A stretch of DNA of 7,919 nt from Gemmatimonadota bacterium. Lineage in GTDB: Bacteria; Gemmatimonadota; Gemmatimonadetes; Gemmatimonadales; GWC2-71-9. The stretch spans positions 1 through 7,919 of the forward strand of contig QHTP01000151.1 in NCBI GenBank assembly GCA_003220855.1. The letters are read 5' to 3'. Below are positions 1 to 6,186 of this stretch, one piece after another; position 1 is the stretch's first letter, and each line of letters opens with the position of its first letter. A model generated the notes under the pieces. The model saw only the letters and a list, made by a program, of their open reading frames with translations, had not been told where the DNA came from and did not search any database. Position numbers and translations under genes: made by a program.

Positions 1-217
1 TGTCGGACTGCGTGCTCCGAGCGAACGTGAGGAGGTCCCCAGGGGCAAACAGTGCAACCGTCAGTGCCGCGAGTTCGAGCGGGCTCGGGCAGGTGCGGCC
101 GGCGCTCAGGCTGGAGGAAAGCGGTGGCTCAGTGGGCAGCGATGAGCGCTGGTCGGAGCACGCGATGGCGAATAGCACGGTCGCCAGGAGCGCGCTTCTC
201 GCGGGAATAGAGCGCAT
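1..217 (-). CDS. Putative lipoprotein, N-terminal part (gene runs off left edge)
   Basis: The minus-strand frame is open from an ATG at 217-215 to the window edge, giving 72 codons with no stop. The product begins MRSIPARSALLATVLFAIAC: a short basic N-terminus, a hydrophobic stretch and a lipobox-like A-I-A-C with Cys at residue 20. Signal peptidase II would cleave there and the Cys would be lipidated. Ser follows at +2, which in diderm bacteria favours the outer membrane. A Ser/Pro/Thr-rich linker (about residues 21-42) comes next, then a more hydrophobic segment containing TCPSPLELAAL and PGDLLTFARS. The start is supported by a purine-rich GAGGGGGTG a few bases upstream. The gene lies 139 bp downstream of the kinase stop on the same strand and seems to have its own promoter. 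Position -3 of the lipobox is Ala rather than the preferred Leu, so an ordinary secreted protein is possible. The function is unknown and the C-terminus is outside the window. Confidence 0.72.
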   Translation of the reverse strand, partial: MRSIPARSALLATVLFAIACSDQRSSLPTEPPLSSSLSAGRTCPSPLELAALTVALFAPGDLLTFARSTQSD

Positions 218-275
218 GGGCACCCCCTCGGCGTGTGGCTCTCCTGGTGTCATCCCGGCCAGGATGAGCAGAAAT

Positions 276-317
276 CTGGCACGTTCTATCTTGAAACTGG
301 TACGTTATATCTTGAAA
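276..317 (-). repeat. 21-bp imperfect tandem repeat over the lipoprotein promoter
   Basis: Two adjacent 21-bp units, 317-297 and 296-276 on the minus strand, match at 19 of 21 positions. Each begins TTTCAAGATA, continues with TAACGT or GAACGT, and ends with CCAG. The period of 21 bp is two helical turns, so both units would present the same face of the DNA. A further ACGTT lies just outside at 317-321. The stretch is distinctly AT-richer than its surroundings and sits in a non-coding gap. A direct-repeat operator for a transcription factor is the simplest reading. A duplicated promoter is the alternative, since the second unit carries TAGAAC where the first carries TATAAC. Confidence 0.7.
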
Positions 318-332
318 CGTTGGTCTCTGCAA
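304..332 (-). promoter_or_regulatory. Candidate sigma70-type promoter for the lipoprotein gene
   Basis: On the minus strand a TTGCAG (-35-like, 332-327) is followed after exactly 17 bp by TATAAC (-10-like, 309-304). TATAAC differs from the consensus in one base and TTGCAG keeps the TTG core. The expected start of transcription is near 297, giving a leader of about 80 nt before the ATG at 217. The -10 lies inside the first unit of the 21-bp tandem repeat, so anything bound to the repeat would compete with or touch RNA polymerase. The call rests on sequence match only. Confidence 0.5.
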
Positions 333-338
333 GGCGGG

Positions 339-354
339 CGCAGGTGGCCCTGCG
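339..354 (-). terminator. Short hairpin just after the kinase stop, weak terminator candidate
   Basis: CGCAGG (354-349), loop GCCA and CCTGCG (344-339) form a perfect 6-bp stem only two bases beyond the kinase stop codon. No run of T follows (the next bases are CCCGCCTTG), so it does not look like a standard intrinsic terminator. It may only slow polymerase or protect the 3' end of the mRNA. Confidence 0.25.
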
Positions 355-356
355 TC

Positions 357-2855
357 TTACTTTGCGGTGCCGATCAACTGCTTGAACCGGGGATCGTCCT
401 TGATGTCGCGCCACCACCAGTGCGTGGACCGCGCCAACCCGACTCGATGAGCGGGGTTCGCCGCCACCTGCTCCTTAATCAAGCGGAGTGCTTCGTCCCG
501 GTCACCGAGCAGCAGGTACGCAAAGGCCTGATACGAAAGGAGTTCGACCTCAGGGTCGACATCGGGTCCGCCGCGCGATCGGGCAAGCAGGTGGCGAGCG
601 CTGTCACCGAGTCCGGCACGCGCCAGCACGGCCGCAACCGCATTCTGCGACTCCAGCCGGACGTAGGCCCGCATCGGCGTCGGGGCGAGCCGTACGACGT
701 CGTCCAGTAGCTTCCAAGCCAGTGCCACGTCCGGGGCTTTCGCACTCGACGTCATCAGCCAGAGCTGGCATTCCACGAACCGCACGTTCGCCGGAAAGCG
801 CCGGACGCCTTCATCACACCAGCGCTGCGCGTCTGCGAACTGCTCCAGGTCGTACGATGTCGTGTACAGGCGCCACAAGATCTGGTCAGCGGTACTCAGG
901 TACGCATCCGCTTCGTAGGCACGTTGCGCATCGATCTTCGCCTCGACGAAATCGGGCTTCTGATAGTTGACCAGGCTGAGCATGTTCCAGGCGCTCGCCT
1001 GCCCCGGGGACACCGACACGGCGTCGCGGAGGTCGCCCTCGGCACTCCGCAAGAGATCCGCGACCGCGGCAGGTGTGGGCGTGAGCCGCAGCCAATACTG
1101 CAAGAAGTGCAGCGTGCCTCGCAGTTCCAGCGCACCTGCGTTCCTCGAATCGATCCTGAGAGCCGCCGCGGCAAAGCTCAGTCCCTTGTCGATCCACGGA
1201 CCCGCCGGTGCGGGCCGGAGATCGATCCGGGCTTGACGATACGCGATCGCAGCGCGCAACACCGACGGCTCGGCCCACTGCGGATCCGCTCCCTGCGCGT
1301 CGGCGGCCAGGGAGTCGGCGAGCTGGAGCGCACCCCTCGCAGCAGCAACGCTGTCGTGTTCAAACAATGCATCGGCCCGCTTTCTTGTCTGCTCCGCTTG
1401 CTGCATCAGCGACCAGGCCGCGGCGCTCCGCGTCCCCGCCTGCTCCTCGCGCAGCCGCAGCTCTTCACCCAACCGCACGCGCAAAAACTCGGCCACCTTG
1501 CGCGCGAGGCTGTCGCGAATCGCCAGCACGGCGCCGGCCGGCTGCTCGAAGCTGGCCCGCTGGCCCAGGTCCGCCCCGCTCGCGCCGTCGATGAGATTCA
1601 CCGACACGCGGTAGCGGCCTCCCGCATCGTCGACGCTCCCCCGCAGGATGGTTCCCACAGCCAGCGCCCGGGCGACGCTGTCGAGCGGCGCCGTGGTGGC
1701 GCGATAGGCGGCCGCCCCGTTCCTCGAGACCACGGTCAGCGCCGGCACCTGCCGCAGCGCGTCGATCAGCGCCTCCGTGAGACCGTCCGCGAGATACCCG
1801 AGCGAGTGCCCCTTGCTCTCGTCCGCGAAGTACAACACGGCGACGTGCCGCCGGTCGAGACCGGTCACCGCGGTCCCGCGTCCCGCGCGTGCCGAGCGCA
1901 CCGCGACGTATCCCACGAGGGCCAGCGCGATCGCGGCCGCGGGCACGCCCCACCACGCCAGGCGGCGCGGCCGCCGGCCGACCCGCTCGAGCGTCGCCCG
2001 GCGACGCGCCCCGGTCGCGCCCGAGGGCGTGGTCAACGCCTCGGCGAACAGTGCCGTAGTGGGATAGCGGTCGGCCGGGACTTTCGAGAGGGCCCGGAGG
2101 ATCGCCCCCTCGACGGCGTCCGGGATCGTGGCCCGCACGATCGAGGGCGGCGACACGACGTCGAGCGAGTGGCGCGCCATGATCGCCTGAGCGTTGGATC
2201 CCGTGAACGGCGGCGCGCCCACCAGCATCTCGTACACGACGCACGCCAGACTGTACTGGTCGCTGCGGCCGTCGATCTCGTCTGAGCCGCTGGCCTGCTC
2301 CGGGCTCATGTAGGCGGGTGTCCCGATGATGGTGCCGGTCTGCGTGAGGTGCCCGCCTCCCGCGGCGCTCACCGCCCGCGCGATGCCGAAGTCCGCCACC
2401 ACCGCCGTCCCACCCGAGAGCATGATGTTCTCGGGCTTGATATCACGGTGCACCACTCCGTGGGAGTGTGCGTACGCCAGCGCACCGGCCACTTCGGTCG
2501 CGATCCTCAAGACGTCGTCCTGCGGCAGTTGCTTCTCACGCGCCAGGCGATCGCGCAGCGACTCCCCCTCGACATACGGCATGACGTAATAGAGGATGCC
2601 GGCTGCTGAGCCCGAGTCGTACAGGGGAAGGATGTGGGGGTGCTGCAGCCGTGCGGCGATCTCGATCTCGCGCAGGAACCGCTCGGGGCCTAGGGCCGCG
2701 GCCAGCTCGGCATGCAGCACCTTGATCGCCACCGACCGGTGGTGCTTCAAGTCCTCGGCCAGGAACACGGTGGCCATACCGCCACGCCCCAATTCTCGCT
2801 GGACCGCGTAGCGGTCAGCGAGGGCCTCACGCAGGGAGTCGAGCAGGTCGGCCAC
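357..2855 (-). CDS. Membrane Ser/Thr protein kinase with TolB-like and TPR-like C-terminal half
   Basis: This 832-residue Hanks-type (PknB-like) kinase probably phosphorylates Ser/Thr on target proteins at the inner membrane. The catalytic domain (about residues 16-275) is complete: Gly-rich loop LGRGGMATVFLAED (22-35), VAIK lysine K45, a helix-C Glu at 63 or 65, HRDIKPEN (136-143, catalytic D138, K140 and N143), DFG (155-157) and GTPAYMSPEQ (178-187). A basic linker leads to one hydrophobic helix (about 299-320). The segment 336-440, with VAVLYFADES, LADGLTEALIDAL and ILRGSV, resembles the TolB N-terminal-like domain often fused to such kinases. The rest (about 470-832) is Ala-rich and helical with TPR-like stretches such as AWNMLSLVNYQKPDF. 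The C-terminal half is expected outside the cytoplasm as a sensor or protein-binding part. The start is GTG at 2855, chosen because the family usually begins about 15-20 residues before the Gly-rich loop; no strong ribosome-binding site is visible. It diverges from the histidine kinase gene. The natural substrate is unknown. Confidence 0.95.
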   Translation of the reverse strand: MADLLDSLREALADRYAVQRELGRGGMATVFLAEDLKHHRSVAIKVLHAELAAALGPERFLREIEIAARLQHPHILPLYDSGSAAGILYYVMPYVEGESLRDRLAREKQLPQDDVLRIATEVAGALAYAHSHGVVHRDIKPENIMLSGGTAVVADFGIARAVSAAGGGHLTQTGTIIGTPAYMSPEQASGSDEIDGRSDQYSLACVVYEMLVGAPPFTGSNAQAIMARHSLDVVSPPSIVRATIPDAVEGAILRALSKVPADRYPTTALFAEALTTPSGATGARRRATLERVGRRPRRLAWWGVPAAAIALALVGYVAVRSARAGRGTAVTGLDRRHVAVLYFADESKGHSLGYLADGLTEALIDALRQVPALTVVSRNGAAAYRATTAPLDSVARALAVGTILRGSVDDAGGRYRVSVNLIDGASGADLGQRASFEQPAGAVLAIRDSLARKVAEFLRVRLGEELRLREEQAGTRSAAAWSLMQQAEQTRKRADALFEHDSVAAARGALQLADSLAADAQGADPQWAEPSVLRAAIAYRQARIDLRPAPAGPWIDKGLSFAAAALRIDSRNAGALELRGTLHFLQYWLRLTPTPAAVADLLRSAEGDLRDAVSVSPGQASAWNMLSLVNYQKPDFVEAKIDAQRAYEADAYLSTADQILWRLYTTSYDLEQFADAQRWCDEGVRRFPANVRFVECQLWLMTSSAKAPDVALAWKLLDDVVRLAPTPMRAYVRLESQNAVAAVLARAGLGDSARHLLARSRGGPDVDPEVELLSYQAFAYLLLGDRDEALRLIKEQVAANPAHRVGLARSTHWWWRDIKDDPRFKQLIGTAK

Positions 2856-2948
2856 GGGACGTGGGGGCCTAGCTTACAGTCGCGCGCACGCCGCCGCCAG
2901 CGCCGCTCTTGTCCCGCCGCCCGCCGCCCCCCTAGTTATAGACCGCGC
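2856..2948. promoter_or_regulatory. Divergent promoter region between Ser/Thr kinase and histidine kinase genes
   Basis: This 93-bp spacer must hold the start signals of both genes. On the minus strand TAAGCT (2876-2871), preceded by TG, is -10-like and would start transcription only about 9 nt before the GTG. On the plus strand TTGTCC (2909-2914) lies 18 bp before TAGTTA (2933-2938), an AT-rich island next to the ATG at 2949. Neither gene has a clear Shine-Dalgarno sequence. Both may therefore have very short or no leaders. The hexamers match consensus only weakly. Confidence 0.4.
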
Positions 2949-4778
2949 ATGACGAACTCACCGGCGGCGTCGCCAGGTCTGTGGGCGCGGTCGTGGCGGC
3001 TGTTCCGCGCCCCGAGCATCAGCCAACTGTTCGGGGCGGCGTTCATCGTCATCGCGGTCGCGGGGCTCGCCGACCGCATCGCGGTCTGGCGCAACGCCCG
3101 GGGCACCCAGGCCGACATGATCGACCTGAGCCAGCGCCTCGAGCGACTGGACCGGTTCTCCCCTTCTCCAGCCCTGCGCGCCCAGATCGCCGAAATGCAG
3201 GAGCTCACCGCCGAGGTGGGGGACGAAGCCATTCAGGTGGCGGTCCAGAGCACGGTCATCTTCGTGGTGATGCTCGTCGTGCTCGGAGTCGGGCTCTGGT
3301 ACAACCGCCGACGGCTGGCGACGCCGTTCGCCCACGTGGTCGGCGCCCTCGAGCACGTGGCCGCGGGCCACTACGCGGAGCGGCTGCGGGAGGATCAGCC
3401 GGAAGAGTTCGGCACCATCGCCCGCGGCGTCAACCGCATGGCGGCCGCGCTCGCCTGGCGGGAGTGGATCCAGGCGCACACGGCCCGGCTCCTCGCCGCG
3501 CTCAACCTGCCGCCGCAGGAGTCCGCGCCGGGCGGCAGCTTCGGAGCGGCCCTCGCCGTCCTCGCCGAGGCCACGGGCGCCACCGCCCTGGCGCTGTATC
3601 AACCCAGCTACGACACGAACGAGTGGGCGCCGACGGGCCTGCACCGCACCACCGCCCGGCCGCTCGCGCGCGACGTGCTGCGCCAGCTCGTGGGGGAGGC
3701 CGGCAACGTGATCCAGCATGACGGGGCCGCGGGTGAGGGCGTGCGCGCCCAGCTCCAGCTCTCCCAGGAATCGGCGCCGGACGCGACCAGCGGCGTCGCC
3801 CTCGTCCCGCTGCGGGCGCGCGAGCGCCTGGTGGGGCTGCTCGTGGTGGTCGTGGCCGGTGCGCTCACGGCCGACGCCCGCTCGGCCCTCGAGCAGGCGG
3901 CGCCCAATCTCGCCATCGCCTGCGAGCGCGAGTCCGCGCACTTGCACACCCGTCGCCTCGCGGTGGAGGTGCGCCGCGCCGCCCAGCGGCTCGAGACCCA
4001 GAACGCCAAGCTCGAGGAGCAGCGCCAGGAGCTTACGCGGCTCAATGCCGAGCTGGACCAGGCGGGCAAGCTCAAGGATCAGTTCCTGGCCAACGTGTCG
4101 CACGAGCTGCGCACGCCGTTGAACAGCGTGATCGGGTTCAGCGACCTGCTCCTGACCATGGCCTCACCCGAGAGCCCGCTCACCGACACGCAGCGCGATT
4201 ACCTCGAGACCATCGCGCGCAACGGCCGTCACCTGCTCGAGCTCATCAACGAGCTGCTCGACCTCTCCAAGATCGCCGCCGGTCGCATGCAGCTCCGGGT
4301 GGAGCCGCTGGCGCTCGATGCCCTGTTCCGTGAGGTGGCCGACACCGTGCGCGCCCAGCTCGAGGCCCGCAAACACAAGCTCGCGATCGAGCCGCTGCGC
4401 GAGACGCTGATCGTCACGGCCGATCGCGGGCGCCTGCGCCAGGTGCTCCTCAACCTGCTGTCCAACGCCATCAAGTTCACGACCGACGGCGGGCGCATCA
4501 CGCTCAGCGCCCAGGTCGCGGGCGATCGCGTGAGGGTGGCCGTGAGCGACAGCGGCATCGGCATCGCGCCCGACGACCAGCAGAAGCTGTTTCAGGAATT
4601 CGTGCAGCTGGATGGGAGCCCCAGCCGCCGCTACGAAGGGACCGGCCTCGGCCTCGCCCTCTCGAAGCGGCTGGTCGAGCTGCAGGGCGGAGCCATCGGC
4701 GTGGAGAGCCAGCTCGGCAAGGGCAGCACGTTCTGGTTCACGGTTCCGCGTAGCGAGCTCACACCGGAGCGCGTCTGA
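2949..4778 (+). CDS. Membrane sensor histidine kinase (HAMP-GAF-HisKA-HATPase)
   Basis: This 609-residue sensor kinase autophosphorylates on His and should pass the phosphate to a response regulator, most simply the one encoded immediately downstream. Two membrane helices (about 27-46 and 97-118) flank a loop of about 50 residues. A HAMP-like linker follows (119-172), then a GAF-like domain (about 195-322) ending in GLLVVVVAGALTADARSALEQ, and a charged coiled coil (about 335-378). The HisKA domain carries SHELRTP with phospho-acceptor H385. The HATPase_c domain (about 488-602) has the N box LNLLSNAIKF (N506), the G1 box DSGIGI (534-539), the F box LFQEF (547-551) and the G2 box GTGLGL (564-569). 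All catalytic boxes are intact and there is no receiver domain. The frame is open farther upstream, to an ATG at 2712, but that extension would lie antisense inside the kinase gene, so ATG 2949 is preferred. The stop TGA shares its A with the next start. The signal sensed cannot be read from sequence. Confidence 0.94.
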   Translation: MTNSPAASPGLWARSWRLFRAPSISQLFGAAFIVIAVAGLADRIAVWRNARGTQADMIDLSQRLERLDRFSPSPALRAQIAEMQELTAEVGDEAIQVAVQSTVIFVVMLVVLGVGLWYNRRRLATPFAHVVGALEHVAAGHYAERLREDQPEEFGTIARGVNRMAAALAWREWIQAHTARLLAALNLPPQESAPGGSFGAALAVLAEATGATALALYQPSYDTNEWAPTGLHRTTARPLARDVLRQLVGEAGNVIQHDGAAGEGVRAQLQLSQESAPDATSGVALVPLRARERLVGLLVVVVAGALTADARSALEQAAPNLAIACERESAHLHTRRLAVEVRRAAQRLETQNAKLEEQRQELTRLNAELDQAGKLKDQFLANVSHELRTPLNSVIGFSDLLLTMASPESPLTDTQRDYLETIARNGRHLLELINELLDLSKIAAGRMQLRVEPLALDALFREVADTVRAQLEARKHKLAIEPLRETLIVTADRGRLRQVLLNLLSNAIKFTTDGGRITLSAQVAGDRVRVAVSDSGIGIAPDDQQKLFQEFVQLDGSPSRRYEGTGLGLALSKRLVELQGGAIGVESQLGKGSTFWFTVPRSELTPERV

Positions 4779-5149
4779 TGGCCACGATCGTGGTGGTGGA
4801 AGACCAGCCCGACAACTTGAAGCTCATCACGGCCCTGCTCACCATGAAGGGCCACCGCGTGATCGGCCTGCAGTCGGGCGAGCTGTTGGTGGCGACGCTC
4901 GTCGCCGAGCAGCCGCCGCCCGCGCTGGTGCTGCTCGACATTCAGCTTCCCGGCCGCGACGGCTTCAGCGTGCTGACTGATGTGAAGCAGCTGGCGGGTG
5001 ACCGTCCCTGGAAGGTGGTGGCTCTCACGGCGCACGCCATGCCGGGCGACCGCGAGCACGCGCTGGCGGCGGGATTCGACGGCTACATCACGAAGCCGAT
5101 CGACGTCCGTGGCTTCGCGGACGAGGTGGCTCGTTATCTCGGGTCTTGA
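4778..5149 (+). CDS. Single-domain response regulator (DivK-like receiver)
   Basis: This 123-residue stand-alone receiver domain has no output domain. The acidic pair E8/D9 and phospho-acceptor D54 (in LVLLDIQLPGRDG), the switch residue T84 (VVALTAHAMPGD) and K106 (YITKPID) are all present. The LTAHAM and YITKPI signatures are typical of receivers close to DivK and to those of hybrid kinases. It probably works by phosphorylation-dependent protein contacts, for example as a phosphorelay carrier or an allosteric partner of another kinase, rather than by binding DNA. Its ATG overlaps the histidine kinase stop in TGATG, and a GGAG at 4766-4769 lies 8 bases upstream inside the kinase gene, so the two are translationally coupled and very likely form a cognate pair. 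The gene symbol is left blank because orthology to divK is not shown. Its 3' end overlaps the convergent DUF4097-like gene. Confidence 0.93.
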   Translation: MATIVVVEDQPDNLKLITALLTMKGHRVIGLQSGELLVATLVAEQPPPALVLLDIQLPGRDGFSVLTDVKQLAGDRPWKVVALTAHAMPGDREHALAAGFDGYITKPIDVRGFADEVARYLGS

Positions 5150-6057
5150 GGCGCCTTGTGCAGGTGGATCGAGCCGTTCACGGTCTCGAGGCTCACCTCC
5201 CGGCCACCGCGACCGATCGTGCCCTCGATGTCGTGGCTCATGAACTTGCCGTTTACCGTCAGCCCAAAGTCCGTGGCAATCGAGCCGTTGATCGTCTTGG
5301 CGGTCACCTGCGCATCGAGCCGGGTCGGCAGCTCGGCCGTGACCGAGCCGTTGATCGTCTTCAGTGACACCGCTCCGGTATCGCCGAACGCGTCTATCCG
5401 GACCCGCACGCTGCCGTTCATGGAAGTCGCCTTGACCGGGCCCTGGGCCGTCACGGCGTCCACCTCCCCACTGACCGTGTGCAGCACCAGAGGCGCGCGC
5501 CCGCCGGTCACGCGCAGGTCACCTACCATAGTCGACGCACCCAGCCGCACGTTGGCGGGGAGTCGAACCGTGAAGTCCACGGCCACGTCGTTACGATGCG
5601 TCCCGTGCATCTGGTAGTGGTCCTCTTCGGGTCCGCACCGCGTGTCGCCACCGGGCCACAGGGCGCACACCGCCACCCCACCCGCGTACGGCTCGGCGAC
5701 GAGCCGCACACCGCCCGTGTCGGACGACCGATAGGACTTTGCCGCGCTGATCTCTACGAAGTCGCCTTTAGCGGGCTCCACGGTGACCGAGCCACGCGTG
5801 TTGCGGATCCACACCCACTGCTTGGGAGTGACTCTGGCCCGATAGCTCCAGGTCGCACCCGCGATCCGGGGACCGGCGTCCGGGCCGGCGTCGAATTCGT
5901 TGCGCAGGTCGCGCAGCGCCATGGGCAGCCGCTCCGAGACGCCCTCACGCACCCGACCCACGAGGTGCCGACCGACCAACCAGATACACAGGACCCCGCA
6001 GAACAACGCGGTCCCGCGAATGATTTCCTTGCGCCACGCTTCCCAGAACCCGCTCAT
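5134..6057 (-). CDS. Membrane-anchored DUF4097-like beta-repeat protein
   Basis: This 307-residue protein has one N-terminal hydrophobic helix (about 14-29, GTALFCGVLCIWLVG) and a long beta-rich remainder. The C-terminal half repeats a short turn motif: SMNGSV (212-217), TINGSV (234-239), TINGSI (255-260) and TVNGSI (292-297), with a related TVSGEV at 194-199. Such repeats are typical of DUF4097-type putative adhesin or beta-helix proteins, whose biochemical role is not established. Cys131 and Cys141 lie ten residues apart and could form a disulfide if that part is outside the cytoplasm. The start chosen is ATG 6057, preceded by AGGGGGGAG four bases upstream. The longer frame from 6183 would run through the upstream gene's likely terminator and adds a low-complexity stretch. 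The gene converges on the response regulator with a 16-bp tail overlap. The family call is fairly sure; the function and exact topology are not. Confidence 0.85.
   Translation of the reverse strand: MSGFWEAWRKEIIRGTALFCGVLCIWLVGRHLVGRVREGVSERLPMALRDLRNEFDAGPDAGPRIAGATWSYRARVTPKQWVWIRNTRGSVTVEPAKGDFVEISAAKSYRSSDTGGVRLVAEPYAGGVAVCALWPGGDTRCGPEEDHYQMHGTHRNDVAVDFTVRLPANVRLGASTMVGDLRVTGGRAPLVLHTVSGEVDAVTAQGPVKATSMNGSVRVRIDAFGDTGAVSLKTINGSVTAELPTRLDAQVTAKTINGSIATDFGLTVNGKFMSHDIEGTIGRGGREVSLETVNGSIHLHKAPQDPR
5281..5361 (-). repeat. Duplicated 18-bp coding repeat in the DUF4097-like gene
   Basis: The 18-bp sequence CGAGCCGTTGATCGTCTT (plus-strand reading) occurs exactly at 5281-5298 and 5344-5361, 63 bp apart, which is 21 codons in frame. 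It encodes the KTINGS cores. A shorter relative, CGAGCCGTT, lies at 5170-5178, 111 bp (37 codons) away, and encodes the last NGS motif. The spacing fits one structural coil per unit and suggests the array grew by in-frame duplication. Confidence 0.65.
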
Positions 6058-6098
6058 CCGCTCCCCCCTGTGTCTGGAGCTAGATACTGGCAGGTCGT

Positions 6099-6124
6099 AC
6101 GGTACTTCGCGAGGTTGGGTTTCC
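6099..6124 (-). promoter_or_regulatory. Weak ECF-sigma-like promoter candidate for the DUF4097-like gene
   Basis: On the minus strand GGAAAC (6124-6119) is followed after 17 bp by CGT (6101-6099), resembling the GGAAC-N16/17-CGT pattern of many ECF sigma factors. It would start transcription some 30-40 bases before ATG 6057. The GGAAAC also lies in an imperfect inverted repeat (6113-6129, GGTT ... AACC arms). The pattern is short and could occur by chance in GC-rich DNA. Confidence 0.2.
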
Positions 6125-6160
6125 GAACCGGCTGGGAGTGGGGGAGCGACGGCGGCGGGA

Positions 6161-6179
6161 AGGGGGCCGAAACCCCCCT
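6161..6179 (-). terminator. Candidate intrinsic terminator after the small secreted protein gene
   Basis: Read on the minus strand, AGGGGGG, a loop of about 6 nt (TTTCGG) and CCCCCT form a strong G/C hairpin starting 8 bases past the stop of the 6187-6477 gene. Only two T residues follow before TTCCCG changes to C, so the U-tract is poor. It separates the small gene from the DUF4097-like gene and supports reading them as two transcripts, though readthrough is possible. Confidence 0.4.
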
Positions 6180-6186
6180 CCACGCC

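Noticed and set aside
276..317. CRISPR-like or transposon-end interpretation of the tandem 21-bp units
   Set aside because: There are only two directly adjacent units with no spacers, no inverted ends and no transposase or cas gene nearby. The position over a promoter fits an operator better.
12..710. Plus-strand open frame (232 codons) at the left edge
   Set aside because: It crosses the lipoprotein start, the AT-rich promoter repeat and the kinase 3' end on the opposite strand. Its composition is not protein-like.
924..2285. Long plus-strand open frame (453 codons) inside the Ser/Thr kinase region
   Set aside because: It lies wholly antisense to a gene with an intact kinase domain. Its translation is Arg/Gly/His/Pro-rich with no recognisable motif, as expected for a shadow frame in high-GC DNA.
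2712..2948. N-terminal extension of the histidine kinase from an ATG at 2712
   Set aside because: It would lie antisense within the kinase gene and across the divergent promoter. The added residues are low-complexity Arg/Pro/Ser, and the usual short N-terminus before the first membrane helix begins at 2949.
2958..4103. Long minus-strand open frame (381 codons) opposite the histidine kinase
   Set aside because: It is antisense to a gene with all histidine-kinase boxes, and its composition (runs of Arg, Gly, Glu, Leu) is typical of a complementary-frame artefact.
6058..6183. N-terminal extension of the DUF4097-like protein from 6183
   Set aside because: It has no ribosome-binding site at the upstream start, would run through the likely terminator hairpin, and would put 42 non-hydrophobic residues before the membrane helix. 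ATG 6057 has a strong AGGGGGGAG site.
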